38,756 nt of DNA from Planctomicrobium piriforme (GTDB lineage: Bacteria; Planctomycetota; Planctomycetia; Pirellulales; UBA1268), in the NCBI GenBank assembly GCA_945861585.1, contig CAMAVC010000025.1, positions 1 to 38,756 on the forward strand, written 5' to 3'. A program made the translations under genes and the position numbers. Positions 1 through 9,126 of this stretch are shown here, piece after piece. Under the pieces are notes generated by a model. That model had not been told where the DNA came from. It worked only from the letters and a program-made list of their open reading frames with translations, and made no database searches. Every line of letters begins with the position of its first letter. Within the stretch, counting starts at the first letter, position 1.

Positions 1-82
1 CCTCGACCATCGTCACGGTGGGGTTGTCGTCGCAGGGAATGGAGAACGAGCCGGTGAGTTCGGACTTGAAGCCAGAAGCCAT
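1..82 (-). CDS. N-terminus of a cut-off protein, possibly shikimate dehydrogenase-like
   Basis: Only the first 27 codons are in the window. The ATG is at 82 on the minus strand, with an AAAGGA-type ribosome-binding site about 10 bases upstream, and the peptide begins MASGFKSELTGSFSIP and continues to a DNPTVTMVE segment. The gene lies 45 bp downstream of the DUF1501 gene on the same strand, so it is probably the third gene of that operon. The opening (ELTG followed by a short strand, then NPT) resembles the N-terminus of the AroE/shikimate dehydrogenase fold as found in planctomycetes, but that is recognition from 27 residues only. Another small dehydrogenase or isomerase is possible. Confidence 0.4.
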   Translation of the reverse strand, partial: MASGFKSELTGSFSIPCDDNPTVTMVE

Positions 83-98
83 CGGTGGCGGAATCCTT

Positions 99-132
99 TC
101 GTGAGGGGTGTCAGGTCGTGAGGGGTGTCAGG
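99..132. repeat. 17-bp perfect tandem duplication over a stop codon
   Basis: TCGTGAGGGGTGTCAGG occurs at 99-115 and again, head to tail, at 116-132. The second copy contains the TGA stop (128-130 on the minus strand) of the DUF1501 gene. The first copy therefore carries a spare, duplicated stop codon just downstream. Confidence 0.85.
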
Positions 133-1555
133 CGAGAATCTTGGTGAGGACGTGACCGTGCACGTCGGTGAGCCGCATGTCGCGGCCGCCGTGGCGAAAC
201 GTGAGGTCTTCGTGGTCCACGCCGAGGCAGTGGAGCACCGTCGCCCAGAGGTCGTAGAGCGTGGCCACGTCTTCGACCGCGCGATAGCCGAGCTCGTCGG
301 TGCTCCCGAGGACCGTGCCTCCCTTCACGCCGCCGCCGGCGAGCCAGATGCTGTAGCCGAGGGGATTGTGGTCGCGGCCATCGCTGCCTTGGGAAAAGGG
401 CGTGCGGCCAAACTCGCCGGCCCAGACGACGAGCGTGTCGTCGAGCAGGCCGCGCTGATCGAGGTCGGTGAGCAGGGCCGCGATCGGCCGGTCGACCTGC
501 CGGGCCATTTTCTCATGGCCTTCCTTGAGCTTGCCATGATTGTCCCAGGGGTTCGCGTTGTTTCCTCCGCCGAGGTTGTAGGAGAGGCAGGAGAGCTCGA
601 TGAACCGCACCCCCTGCTCGGCAAGCCGCCGGGCCAGCAGGCATTGCCGGGCGTAGGCGGCCAGTTGCTTGTCGTCGGCGTCGAGGCCGTACATCTGCTT
701 CGTTGCCTCCGTCTCGCCGGAAAGATCGGTGAGCGATGGCACCGCCGCCTGCATTCGGAAGGCCGTCTCCCGGGTGCGAATCGCGGCCTCGATCGCGTCG
801 GCCGCGGCAGCCCCCGCGCCGAACCGCCGGTTCATCGTCGCCAGATAATCGAGCCGCGACCTCTGGCCCGCCGCATCCTCCCAGGGGCGGATGTCGCGGA
901 GCGGTGGGTCGGCATCACACCTCACGATCGACCCCTGCGCGTCGCTCGGCAGGAAGCCGTTGCCGAAGCACGCGACACCGCCGTGCGGAGGCCCGGCGTC
1001 GCCGCTCTGCAGCACCACGTAGCCCGGCAATTCATCGCATTCCCGGCCGAGGCCATAGGTCACCCAGGCGCCGGCGCTCGGGTAGCCCAGGAACGGGAAA
1101 CCGGTGTGGATGAAAAGATTGCCCTGGGCATGCTCGCTGAACTTCGCCGTCATCGACCGTACGACCGCGAGCTTGTCGGCATGCTTCGCCATCTCGGGAA
1201 ACAGTTCGCTGATCTCAGTGCCACATGACCCGCGGCGGCGAAACTCCCACTGCGCCGGCATGATCGTGCCGTTGTTGTTGAACTGCGTCCGCTCGACGGG
1301 CACGGGCATCGGCTGTCCGGCCCGGGCGGCGAGCTCGGGCTTGGGGTCGAACGAGTCGACGTGCGATACGCCGCCGCTCATGAAGAGGAAGATCACACGC
1401 TTGGCCCGCGGTGCACGCACGACCGCGGGGCCCGCGACGGCCCCGCGACCCGCCGTCGCAGCGAGGCCGGCGAATGCCGCGAGGCCAAATCCGGCCGACA
1501 CGCGGCCGAGCAACTGCCGGCGGGAGAACGGCAGGAACAGGTGGTCAGTCGACAT
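128..1555 (-). CDS. DUF1501 secreted protein, Tat-type signal
   Basis: A 475-residue DUF1501 protein. This family has an alkaline-phosphatase/sulfatase-like fold, is hugely expanded in planctomycetes and has no proven activity. The N-terminus has a twin-arginine motif (SRRQLLG, residues 11-17) followed by a hydrophobic stretch, which indicates Tat export. Family hallmarks are visible: a strand followed by [17 protein letters not shown] near residue 59, and [10 protein letters not shown]...[10 protein letters not shown] near residues 378-402. The start overlaps the end of the upstream PSD1/cytochrome gene by 11 bp, so the two are translationally coupled. This pairing is the standard planctomycete arrangement and suggests the two products work together at the cell surface. 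The substrate is unknown. Confidence 0.93.
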   Translation of the reverse strand: MSTDHLFLPFSRRQLLGRVSAGFGLAAFAGLAATAGRGAVAGPAVVRAPRAKRVIFLFMSGGVSHVDSFDPKPELAARAGQPMPVPVERTQFNNNGTIMPAQWEFRRRGSCGTEISELFPEMAKHADKLAVVRSMTAKFSEHAQGNLFIHTGFPFLGYPSAGAWVTYGLGRECDELPGYVVLQSGDAGPPHGGVACFGNGFLPSDAQGSIVRCDADPPLRDIRPWEDAAGQRSRLDYLATMNRRFGAGAAAADAIEAAIRTRETAFRMQAAVPSLTDLSGETEATKQMYGLDADDKQLAAYARQCLLARRLAEQGVRFIELSCLSYNLGGGNNANPWDNHGKLKEGHEKMARQVDRPIAALLTDLDQRGLLDDTLVVWAGEFGRTPFSQGSDGRDHNPLGYSIWLAGGGVKGGTVLGSTDELGYRAVEDVATLYDLWATVLHCLGVDHEDLTFRHGGRDMRLTDVHGHVLTKILA

Positions 1556-4500
1556 GGACGAATTCCTCCAGATTCACGAGCGCGTGGAAGAGGTCGGCCC
1601 AAAGCGGTGCGCTGCCACCGATATCCTCGGCCGCCACGCCATTCCCCGCGGCCCGCGTTTCGAGCCAGGCTGTTGTCGCGGCCAGCTCGTCGGCGGCCGG
1701 CTCGCGCCCGAGCGTCTCGACAAACAGCCGGGACACCCGGTCGCCGACAGGCAGCTCGCGCCACTCCGAGAGCAGCCGTGCCGCTCGTGCGTGTGCCGCG
1801 TCGCGTACGAACGAGCCGTTCATGAGCACGAGCGCCTGGGCCGGCACGTGCGACTCGTCGCGCCGTCCCTGGGTCGACTGCGTGCTTGGGGGGTCGAACG
1901 CCGCAAGGAACGGGTCGCTGGCATTGCGGATCACGCGCACGTAGATGCTGCGGCGAACGCTCGCGCCGGCAACGGGAGGCCCGAAGGGCGCGCGGTCGAG
2001 CCTGCCAGCCGTGGCGAGAATCGCATCGCGGATCGACTCCCCCTCGAGCCGCCGCAGCCGCCCGTGCGAGAAGAGCGTGTTGGCGGGATCAAGCCGGCGG
2101 GCAGAGTCGGTGGGCTGCGCGGCGAGCCGGAAAGCCCGCGAGGTGGCGAGCAGCCGCACCAGAGCCTTGAGCGACCACGGCGTCGCGGTCGGGCCGGGGA
2201 GGCCTGCCGCAGCCGGCTTGATAAAGGCCAGCGCGAGAAAATCGAGCAACTCGGGATGCGTGGGCAGGTCGCCCATCTCACCAAACGTGTCGACGCTCGC
2301 CACGATGCCCCGCCCGAAGACGTGGTGCCAGATGCGGTTGACGAACACGCGCGGCGTGAGCGGATTGCTGTCCACAACGAGCGCGTCGGCGAGCTGCCGG
2401 CGGCCGCTCACGCCGGGTGGAAACGGCGTTGGGTCGAGCGCATCGAGAAACCGTCGCGGCACGACGTCCCCCGGCTGCTTGGGGTTGCCCCGAATGAAGA
2501 GTGGCTGATCGGCGACGGTGCCTTCGACGACCCCGGCCGCGCGAGTCGGTGCCGGGACCGATTGGTCGAGCGTGCGGAAGTGTTCGACACGCTGCTGCAC
2601 ACCGGGCAGGTCGCCGAGGCTCGTGGGCAGCACGCCGCCGGCGACGGCCACATCGATGAAGGCCACGTCGTCGCCGGTCGCCTGTCCTGCCCGCCATGCC
2701 GTGATCGCGGCCGCGAGTTGGCCGGGATCGCCACTCGCCGTCGCCGGAGGCTGCGGCGCGGCGCCGGAGAGGTCGACGGCCGCCACGCTGAACCAAGACC
2801 GCCCTGCCCCGGCCTGCCCAGGCGACAGGGGATCGACCGGCAGATCGCCCGCCGTGGCGATTTCGAGGTGCGCTTGCTCCCCCTTCCAGTAGGCCGTCGG
2901 AATGCGCACCCACTGCGGTTTGCCCTCCTCGAGCGTCGTCTGGGGATAGATGAGGCCGACTCGCGGATAGTTGCGGACCACGAGCCGCAGGCGAGCCTTG
3001 CCCGCGCCGGCGACGAGCACGTGGATCGCGTCCGACCGCACCTCGAAGCTCGGGGAGTGCAGCACCGCCCCGTCGTTCGCCACGAGCAGGTTCGAATGCA
3101 CGCCGGCCGGCAAGAGCCCCGAGACGACGCGGTCGCCCTCGGGCTCGATCCGAAATTCCCCCGAAGGGGCTGTCGGCCCCAGGCCGGAACCAGAGCGATA
3201 CCAGGCATCGAGATCGGCGGCCGTGCCCCGCTCTTCGGCCTGCACGGCTGGCGGCCGCGGCCAAGCCCGCGCCGGTCGCTCCGCTGCTGCGTTGGCCAGG
3301 CCCTCGCGCACCGAGTCGGGCCGTGTGGCGATCACGTCAAGCCACGCCGCGGCGAGGGCATCGCGCAGGCTCCGCTTCAGTTCGGCGAGCTCGGCACGGT
3401 GGGTGTCGCGCCGGCCGGCTGCGTCCACCTCGATGACGGCCGGCCGGCAGCTGGTCAGCGTGCCAAAGAGGGCGTAGAAGTCGGCCTGTGAAATCGCGTC
3501 GAACTTGTGATTGTGGCAGCGTGCACACGAAACGGTCATTCCCAGGAAGGCCTTCGAGACGACGTCGATCTGGTTGTCGGTGAAGCTCACCATTTCATCG
3601 AGGGCATCGGTGGGCGTGTAGCCGTGGGGCACCATGCGCAGGTGGCCGATGCCGAGGGCCGACTCGTTCGTGCCGGTCTCGGCATCGATTCGCGGGTCGG
3701 CGAGGAGGTCGCCAGCGATCTGCTCGCGGATGAACCGATCGATCGGAATGTCGTCGCGGATCGCGCGGATGCACCAGTCGCGGTAGCGCCAGGCGAACGG
3801 TATTGCCGGATCTCCTTCGCTGCCGTGGGTCTCGCAGTAGCGCACGCAGTCGAGCCAGTGGCGAGCCCAGCGCTCGGCGAAGGCGGGAGAGTCGATGAGC
3901 CGATCGATGAGCCGCCCCCAGCGATCGTCTGGGTTATCGGCGAGAAACGCTGCCCGCTCCGCGGGCGTCGGCGGCAGACCGGTGAGCACGAACGTGGCGC
4001 GGCGGAGGAGTGTGTCGGGATCGGCCTCTCCGGCGGCGTCGATGCCGGCGGCGGCGAGTTTCGTTGCGAGAAAACGGTCGACGGGATGGTCGCTCTCGGC
4101 AAGCCATCCTGAAGTCTCATCTGACCGCGGCGGTACGGCAGGCTGCCCGATCGGCTGCAGGCTCCACCACTGCTTCCGCCGGGCGAAGATCGACTCCCAC
4201 GACGTTTCCTTGGCGAGAGCGTCGGCAGAGGGTGCTTCGCGACGCGGGTCGGGCGCACCGACCTCGATCCAACGCTCGAAAGCCTTCACGATCTCGGGCG
4301 ACGGCTTTGGCCCGCCCTTCGGCATCAGCAGGCTGTCCTCGTGCCGCAGCGCCGTCATGATCACGCTTTCCGTCGGCTTGCCGGGCACCACGGCCGGGCC
4401 CGATGCACCACCTTCCGACAGGCCGCCGGCCCAATCGACGGCGAGATCCTGTTCCCGCGTGCCATGGGTGGCGTGGCACTCATAGCACCGCTCGACGAGA

Positions 4501-4661
4501 TAGGGACGGATGACCTTTTCAAACAGGTCCTCCCCTTCGCCCGCGCGAGCGCCCGGAGGCGCCGACGTGCCGATCAGCGCAAAGATCAAGGCGACGGAGG
4601 CGAAAACCCCGCCTCGGTTGCTGGGTTCGCGGATCGGTAATTTCCGAGCGCTGGCTAGCAT
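1545..4661 (-). CDS. PSD1 protein: c-type cytochrome domain + DUF1549 + DUF1553
   Basis: A 1038-residue secreted protein. A hydrophobic signal segment (about residues 17-40, ending near ARAGEG) precedes a planctomycete cytochrome c domain with the haem-binding motif CYECH near residue 60 and a candidate Met ligand in the SLLMPKGG segment. DUF1549 follows (about 185-400; includes [10 protein letters not shown] and ERWARHWLD), with a second CxxCH (CARCH) before [14 protein letters not shown] variable middle carries a beta-rich region. DUF1553 is at the C-terminal third ([32 protein letters not shown]). The downstream DUF1501 gene overlaps by 11 bp. The family is exported and probably acts in periplasmic polymer turnover or redox chemistry, but no reaction is established. 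It is divergent from the IclR regulator, with 75 bp between them. Confidence 0.93.
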   Translation of the reverse strand: MLASARKLPIREPSNRGGVFASVALIFALIGTSAPPGARAGEGEDLFEKVIRPYLVERCYECHATHGTREQDLAVDWAGGLSEGGASGPAVVPGKPTESVIMTALRHEDSLLMPKGGPKPSPEIVKAFERWIEVGAPDPRREAPSADALAKETSWESIFARRKQWWSLQPIGQPAVPPRSDETSGWLAESDHPVDRFLATKLAAAGIDAAGEADPDTLLRRATFVLTGLPPTPAERAAFLADNPDDRWGRLIDRLIDSPAFAERWARHWLDCVRYCETHGSEGDPAIPFAWRYRDWCIRAIRDDIPIDRFIREQIAGDLLADPRIDAETGTNESALGIGHLRMVPHGYTPTDALDEMVSFTDNQIDVVSKAFLGMTVSCARCHNHKFDAISQADFYALFGTLTSCRPAVIEVDAAGRRDTHRAELAELKRSLRDALAAAWLDVIATRPDSVREGLANAAAERPARAWPRPPAVQAEERGTAADLDAWYRSGSGLGPTAPSGEFRIEPEGDRVVSGLLPAGVHSNLLVANDGAVLHSPSFEVRSDAIHVLVAGAGKARLRLVVRNYPRVGLIYPQTTLEEGKPQWVRIPTAYWKGEQAHLEIATAGDLPVDPLSPGQAGAGRSWFSVAAVDLSGAAPQPPATASGDPGQLAAAITAWRAGQATGDDVAFIDVAVAGGVLPTSLGDLPGVQQRVEHFRTLDQSVPAPTRAAGVVEGTVADQPLFIRGNPKQPGDVVPRRFLDALDPTPFPPGVSGRRQLADALVVDSNPLTPRVFVNRIWHHVFGRGIVASVDTFGEMGDLPTHPELLDFLALAFIKPAAAGLPGPTATPWSLKALVRLLATSRAFRLAAQPTDSARRLDPANTLFSHGRLRRLEGESIRDAILATAGRLDRAPFGPPVAGASVRRSIYVRVIRNASDPFLAAFDPPSTQSTQGRRDESHVPAQALVLMNGSFVRDAAHARAARLLSEWRELPVGDRVSRLFVETLGREPAADELAATTAWLETRAAGNGVAAEDIGGSAPLWADLFHALVNLEEFVHVD

Positions 4662-4679
4662 GGACGCATATAAGAGCGT

Positions 4680-4695
4680 ATTCTCACATAAGAAT
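4680..4695. promoter_or_regulatory. candidate operator in the PSD1/iclR divergent intergenic region
   Basis: The 75-bp gap between the two divergent genes is markedly AT-rich compared with its surroundings. It contains the inverted repeat ATTCT-CACATA-AGAAT (5-bp perfect arms, 6-bp spacer). IclR proteins usually bind short imperfect palindromes of about 15 bp in the intergenic region they share with their target. Assignment to this regulator is inference from position. Confidence 0.3.
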
Positions 4696-4736
4696 CAATA
4701 ATCGCATCTCACTTTCATTCGCATTCCATTTATACG

Positions 4737-5549
4737 GTGACCTCGACCATGCCGACTGAAATGCCAGCGCATCGTTCCCGCACGCCGGCCGAGCGGGACT
4801 TCGACGCCCTGCCGTCGCCCACCTGCGCGAAGTCGCTGGCCGTGCTCGAGGTCGTCGGCCGCCATGCGGCCGGAATCACGGCCGCGCGGGCGGCACGCGA
4901 AACTGGTATCACGCCGAACCTCGTATTCCGGATTCTGAAGACCCTCGCGGCGTTGGGCTATTGCCGACAGGATGCCGCCACGAAAACCTACTCGCTGGCG
5001 GGCAAGCTGCTCGACCTCGCCGGCCCGCGGTCGGGCGACCGCAGCCTCGTGCTCACGGCCCACGAGCCGCTCTGCGGCCTGCGGGATGCGACGGGTGAAA
5101 CGGCCCAGCTGGTGATCGAGTCGGACGGAAAAACGCTCGTGCTCGACCAGGCGCAGGGGATTCATGCGCTGCAGGTGTGCGGCCGCGTGGGGATGCGGGC
5201 ACCGCTCTATTCATGTGCTCCCGGCAAAGCGATCCTCGCCTGGTGGAGCGAGGCGCGCCGCGCCGAGTGGTTTCGCGGCCGCGCGCTCAAGCGGTTCACG
5301 CCGACGACGCTCACGGATCGGGCGCAGTTGCAGGCGGAACTCGAGATGTCACGCGCCCGCGGCTATGCGATCGACCGGGCCGAGGGGCTCGAGGGCATCC
5401 ACTGCGTGGCCGCGCCGATCCTCGATGTCCACGGCGTGCCGCTCGCTGCGGTGACGATCATGGCCCCTGTGTCGCGGCTGCCCGAAACCGCCTTCGCGGC
5501 CGCCGGGGCACATTGCATCGCCGCCGCCCGCCTGATCGAGAGTGCCTGA
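4737..5549 (+). CDS. IclR-family transcriptional regulator
   Basis: Encodes 270 residues if read from the GTG at 4737; ATG codons at 4749 and 4761 are equally reasonable starts because no clear ribosome-binding site decides. The N-terminal winged helix-turn-helix is visible at about residues 28-90 (SPTCAKSLAVLEVVGRHAAG, then ARETGITPNLVFRILKTLAALGY). The C-terminal IclR effector domain follows, with the conserved APLYSCAPGKAILAW segment and the GYAIDRAEGLEGIHCVAAPI segment near the end. IclR proteins sense small metabolites and usually repress adjacent catabolic genes. The gene is divergent from the PSD1/DUF1501 operon, so that operon is its most likely target. Confidence 0.9.
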   Translation: MTSTMPTEMPAHRSRTPAERDFDALPSPTCAKSLAVLEVVGRHAAGITAARAARETGITPNLVFRILKTLAALGYCRQDAATKTYSLAGKLLDLAGPRSGDRSLVLTAHEPLCGLRDATGETAQLVIESDGKTLVLDQAQGIHALQVCGRVGMRAPLYSCAPGKAILAWWSEARRAEWFRGRALKRFTPTTLTDRAQLQAELEMSRARGYAIDRAEGLEGIHCVAAPILDVHGVPLAAVTIMAPVSRLPETAFAAAGAHCIAAARLIESA

Positions 5550-5654
5550 CGCAGCGAGGCGTTGGGTGCCGGTCGTGGCGCCCTTCCTGGCGGTGCTCGA
5601 GGAGCGGAAGGGGCGACCTTGCGGGCTTGCGTGACGGCATCGCACAATGCCGCC

Positions 5655-6944
5655 ATGCGTCATGCCCCGATCGAACCGACCGTGTTCCGAGCCCACCGCG
5701 ACGCCTTGCGGGCACTGCTCCCCACGGGCAGCCTCGTCGTCGTCCACGCCGCCGACGTCCTGCCCACGAACGGCGACGGCACGCTCCGGCTCGTGCCCGC
5801 CGCCGATCTCTTCTACCTGACCGGCATCGAGCAGGAGGAGAGCGTGCTCGTGCTCGCCCCCGATGCGGCCGATCCGGCCAGCCGCGAGATGCTCTTCGTG
5901 CGGCAGCCGAGCGAGGCGCTCGCGATCTGGGAGGGCCGCAAGCTCTCGAAGGACGAGGCGACGGCGATCTCCGGCGTGGCCAAGGTCCGCTGGCTCTCCG
6001 ATCTGCCGAACGCCCTGCACGCACTGATGGGTGAAAGCGAGCGGGTGTTGCTCAACGCCAACGAGCACGAACGGGCGAGCGTCGACGTGGAACCCCGCGA
6101 CACGCGCCTCGCGAGGCAACTGATCGCCCGCTATCCGCTGCATCGCTACGAGCGGCTCGCGCCGCTCATGAGGAGGCTGCGGGCGGTGAAGAGCCCGGCC
6201 GAAGTCGATCTGCTGCGGAAGGCGATCGAGATCACCGACGCCGGCCTGCGCCGCGTGCTGGCGATGGTGAAGCCGGGCGTCATGGAGTATACGATTGAGG
6301 CCGAACTGCTCGGGGAATTCACCAGGCACCGGGCGAGGATGGGCTACGAGCCGATCGTGGCGTCGGGCGGAAATGCCTGCGTGCTCCACTACGTCGACAA
6401 CGACGCCGACTGCCGCGCGGGCGACCTCGTGCTGATCGACGTCGGGGCGAGCTACGCGAATTACAGCGCCGACCTCACCCGCACGTATCCCGTGAACGGC
6501 CGGTTCACGCCGCGGCAGCGGGCCGTCTATGACGCGGTCCTGCGCGTGCTCCGCGCGTCGACGGCTCGGCTTCGACCGGGGATCACCCCGCGCGAGTGGA
6601 AGCGGGCCGCCCAGATCGACATGAACGGAGAACTCCTGAACCTCGGCCTGATCACGCAGGACGACGTTGCGAAAGACACGCCCGACGACCCAGCCTGCAA
6701 GAAGTATTTCATGCACGGCCTCGGCCACTCGCTCGGCCTCGGGGTACACGACCTTGCTCCGGTCAACGGCCCGTTCGAGCCGGGCTGGGTGGTGACGGTG
6801 GAGCCCGGGATCTACATCCCCGACGAGGGCCTCGGCGTGCGGCTCGAAAACGACCTGCTCGTCACGGCCGACGGGTGTGTCGATCTCTGCGCCCACGTGC
6901 CGATCGAGGCCGCCGAGATCGAGTCGCTGCTCCAGAGAATGTAG
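5655..6944 (+). CDS. pepP: Xaa-Pro aminopeptidase (peptidase M24B, aminopeptidase P)
   Basis: From the ATG at 5655 the protein is 429 residues and begins MRHAPIEPTVFRAHRDAL. The frame is open further upstream, but the extra residues look non-coding. An AMP_N domain (about 1-135, with LFYLTGIEQEESVLVL) is followed by the pita-bread M24 domain. Metal-binding motifs are all present: IDVGASYANYSADLTRTY (two Asp), HGLGHSLGLGVHD (His), TVEPGIYIP (Glu) and GLGVRLENDLLVT (Glu). The enzyme removes N-terminal residues that precede proline, usually with Mn2+. The last codons and the TAG stop lie inside a 46-bp tandem duplication carrying a hairpin repeat. Confidence 0.93.
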   Translation: MRHAPIEPTVFRAHRDALRALLPTGSLVVVHAADVLPTNGDGTLRLVPAADLFYLTGIEQEESVLVLAPDAADPASREMLFVRQPSEALAIWEGRKLSKDEATAISGVAKVRWLSDLPNALHALMGESERVLLNANEHERASVDVEPRDTRLARQLIARYPLHRYERLAPLMRRLRAVKSPAEVDLLRKAIEITDAGLRRVLAMVKPGVMEYTIEAELLGEFTRHRARMGYEPIVASGGNACVLHYVDNDADCRAGDLVLIDVGASYANYSADLTRTYPVNGRFTPRQRAVYDAVLRVLRASTARLRPGITPREWKRAAQIDMNGELLNLGLITQDDVAKDTPDDPACKKYFMHGLGHSLGLGVHDLAPVNGPFEPGWVVTVEPGIYIPDEGLGVRLENDLLVTADGCVDLCAHVPIEAAEIESLLQRM

Positions 6945-7022
6945 GACAGGCTTCAGCCTGTCAGGCGTCTGGCATCTGCAGAGCATGTAGGACAGGCTTC
7001 AGCCTGTCAGGCGCCTGGCATC
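6939..7022. repeat. tandem pair of a 38-bp hairpin-bearing repeat
   Basis: Two 38-bp copies (6939-6976 and 6985-7022) differ at one base. Each contains the hairpin GACAGGCTTCAGCCTGTC (8-bp stem; 6945-6962 and 6991-7008). The period is 46 bp and the similarity also covers the preceding bases, so this is a tandem duplication. The TAG in copy 1 is the stop codon of the aminopeptidase gene. The same hairpin, again with TAG used as a stop, occurs at 28298-28319. Confidence 0.85.
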
Positions 7023-7052
7023 GGTCGACCGGACAGGCCCGATGCTCCCTCG

Positions 7053-7517
7053 CTACTTTTTCACGAGCGCGTCGCGGATCTCGCGAAGCAGCGCGACATC
7101 TTCCGGCGGAGCGGCCGGGGCCTCGTCCTGCTTCTCTTCAAACTTCGCCTTCGCGGTGTTCATGATCTTGATCACGAGGAACAGCGCCGCGGCCACGAGC
7201 AGAAAGTCCACCACCGACTGGATGAACGGCCCATAGCTGAGGATCGGATAGTTCTGAAGGACGAGCACTTCCTTGCCATCCTCGAGCACTTTCGTGCCGT
7301 CGGCATTGAGCTTGGGTGCCTTGATATAGAGCCGCCACGCCAAGTCGTTGAAGTTCACACCGAAGCGGCTCGTGAGCAAATTGAGCGGCGGCATGATCAC
7401 GTTCGACACGAGCGATCCGATGATCTTGCCGAAGGCGGTGCCGATCACCACGCCGACGGCGAGGTCGATCACGTTGCCCTTCATGGCAAATTCGCGGAAT
7501 TCCTTGAGCAGTCCCAT
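7053..7517 (-). CDS. mscL: large-conductance mechanosensitive channel MscL
   Basis: A 154-residue MscL, the homopentameric inner-membrane channel that vents solutes on hypo-osmotic shock. The conserved N-terminal amphipathic helix and first transmembrane helix are clear (LKEFREFAMKGNVIDLAVGV, then VIGTAFGKIIGSLVSNVIMP). The second transmembrane helix is YGPFIQSVVDFLLVAAALFLVI, followed by a charged cytoplasmic helix (EDVALLREIRDALVKK). The ATG at 7517 is chosen because AGGAG sits 9 bases upstream; for the in-frame ATG at 7526 that site would abut the codon. The periplasmic loop, with its charged PKLNADGTKVLEDGKEV segment, is somewhat longer than in E. coli. Confidence 0.95.
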   Translation of the reverse strand: MGLLKEFREFAMKGNVIDLAVGVVIGTAFGKIIGSLVSNVIMPPLNLLTSRFGVNFNDLAWRLYIKAPKLNADGTKVLEDGKEVLVLQNYPILSYGPFIQSVVDFLLVAAALFLVIKIMNTAKAKFEEKQDEAPAAPPEDVALLREIRDALVKK

Positions 7518-7618
7518 GCCGCACATCTCCTGTCGAGGGGGAAAGTTCCAAAAATGTACCAAGGCACCGAATCGCGGCAAGCCGTCGCTCGCTGTCTGCG
7601 GTGATCACGACCACCGCT

Positions 7619-8641
7619 CTACCCGACGGAGGCATCCGCCGCGATGGCCACGACCTGGTTGCGCCCGCGGTTCTTCGCCTGATACATCGCGTCGTCGGCC
7701 CGGGCCAGGAGTGCGTCGGTGCTCTCGTTGGGGTTGGCAATGGTCACGCCGATGCTGAGCGTGATCGCGACCTGCCCGGCCGTGGTCGGAATCGGCTCGG
7801 CAGCCCGGCTCCGGAGCATCTCGGCGACGTTCATCGCATCGTCGAGCCCGCGCACGCCATGCAGCAAGACCAACAGTTCGTCCCCTCCGATTCTGGCCCC
7901 GATGTCGTCGGTCGACCGCAGGCACCCGCGGATCCGGTCGGCCAGGGCCTGGAGCACCGCATCGCCGGCGGCGTGGCCGTAGGTGTCGTTGACCAGCTTG
8001 AATCGGTCGATGTCGCACCAGAGCGCGGCGAGCCCCCGGCCTCCGCGCCTGTTGAGGGTTTCAACCTGCTTGAGTGCCTCCTTTCGGTTGAGCAGATTCG
8101 TCAGTTCGTCGGTGCTGGCTCGACGCTCGAGGATCGCCTCGGCCTTCCGACGCTCCGTTACGTCCCGCCAGGCGATGCCGAGCCCGCCCTCGACCCGCTC
8201 GGCCCGGATGTCGAGCCAATGCACCCCGTCGGTTCCGCGGGGAATCGGGAATGCATCAGCCGAGACTGGGATTCCTCGCTCTGCCGCGTCTACCAGGATC
8301 CCGAACAGACCGCTGGTCGCGACGGCGGGATCGACATCGAGCATCCGCCGGCCCAGCAGTCGATCCCGGTCGACGCCGATCCAGGCGCATGCCGCCCGAT
8401 TCGCATCCTTGTAGAGAAAATCGACGACGCGTCCTGCTCCGTCCCTCAGTGTCTCCGTGATCACGTACGGATCGAACACGATCCCGAGCGTGGCTTCAAG
8501 CCGACGCTTTTCGGCATTCAGGGCTGCCGTGGTCAGTCGCAGACGCCACCAGCCCACAAAAAAGCCAAACGCCAGAGCCAAAGCCAGGACCACAACCGAG
8601 ACCAGGATGAAGGCCGCGGCAGGCATCGACATCGTGAGCAT
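7619..8641 (-). CDS. membrane-anchored PAS-GGDEF diguanylate cyclase
   Basis: From the ATG at 8641 the protein is 340 residues; an in-frame ATG at 8695 is an alternative. One transmembrane helix (about residues 8-30, AAAFILVSVVVLALALAFGFF) is followed by a short coiled linker. Next comes a PAS-like domain (about 45-165, ending GLGIAWRDVTERRKAEAI), then a GGDEF domain from RRASTDELTNLLNRKEAL. The substrate-side residues CDIDRFKLVNDTYGHAAGDAVL are intact. The signature reads RIGGDELLV, so Leu replaces Phe in the active-site loop. The RxxD inhibitory site seems shifted by one residue (LRSTDDIGAR). It would make cyclic di-GMP in response to a cytoplasmic PAS signal. Confidence 0.9.
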   Translation of the reverse strand: MLTMSMPAAAFILVSVVVLALALAFGFFVGWWRLRLTTAALNAEKRRLEATLGIVFDPYVITETLRDGAGRVVDFLYKDANRAACAWIGVDRDRLLGRRMLDVDPAVATSGLFGILVDAAERGIPVSADAFPIPRGTDGVHWLDIRAERVEGGLGIAWRDVTERRKAEAILERRASTDELTNLLNRKEALKQVETLNRRGGRGLAALWCDIDRFKLVNDTYGHAAGDAVLQALADRIRGCLRSTDDIGARIGGDELLVLLHGVRGLDDAMNVAEMLRSRAAEPIPTTAGQVAITLSIGVTIANPNESTDALLARADDAMYQAKNRGRNQVVAIAADASVG

Positions 8642-8806
8642 GGCTGACAAAACCCCGAAAAAGCGGCCGTGACCGGGGCATAGTACACTCCCCATTCCGC
8701 GCCGGGGCTGACCCCCCGCAAGAAGAATGCCCTTCCGCCACCGGCAGGTCGTCCGTAGAGTTCCGCAGGTCAAGCGTGTTTCGCCCTCGCGTTCCTGCAA
8801 GGTTTC

Positions 8807-9055
8807 ATGGAACTCGCACTTCCCCATGTCGTGGTCTGGACCATCGGCCCCGGCCTCGGGACCGATCTGGTCGCGGCGCTGGCCGCCCATCCCGTCGAAG
8901 TGTCCGAAGTCCGCGGACTGGTCGAGGCACAGCGGGCAGCCACCAGTCGGCCGCCCTATTTGGTGGTGCTCGTCTGCCCGGAGGACACCCGGGGCCGGAT
9001 CACGGATACCGCGACGACGTTTCCCGGTGTGCCGATCCTCCTCTACACAAACTGA
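8807..9055 (+). pseudogene. gene 5' fragment truncated by the IS3 element
   Basis: An ATG at 8807, with AAGG 5-8 bases upstream, opens an 82-codon frame (MELALPHVVVWTIGPG...). It ends exactly where the IS begins: the TGA at 9053-9055 is the first trinucleotide of the IS. The alternating strand/helix pattern (HVVVWTIG, YLVVLVCPED, VPILLYTN) looks like the first part of a response-regulator receiver-like fold, but the phosphoacceptor is not obvious. No continuation in frame was recognised beyond the IS right end. I therefore read it as the surviving 5' part of a disrupted gene rather than an intact small protein. Confidence 0.55.
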
Positions 9056-9126
9056 CCTGCCCCCCTTAAACGTCACCACTTTGAGAGAGAGAATCTCTGG
9101 TGGTGCAAACCAAGGGAGGGCAAGAG

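Noticed and set aside
1104-3491. Very long plus-strand open frame opposite the first PSD1 gene
   Set aside because: Arg/Pro/Gly-rich translation with no domain. It is antisense to a gene with clear motifs; an artefact of high-GC third positions.
5349-6986. Minus-strand frame opposite the aminopeptidase gene
   Set aside because: No domain; the M24 metal ligands are on the plus strand.
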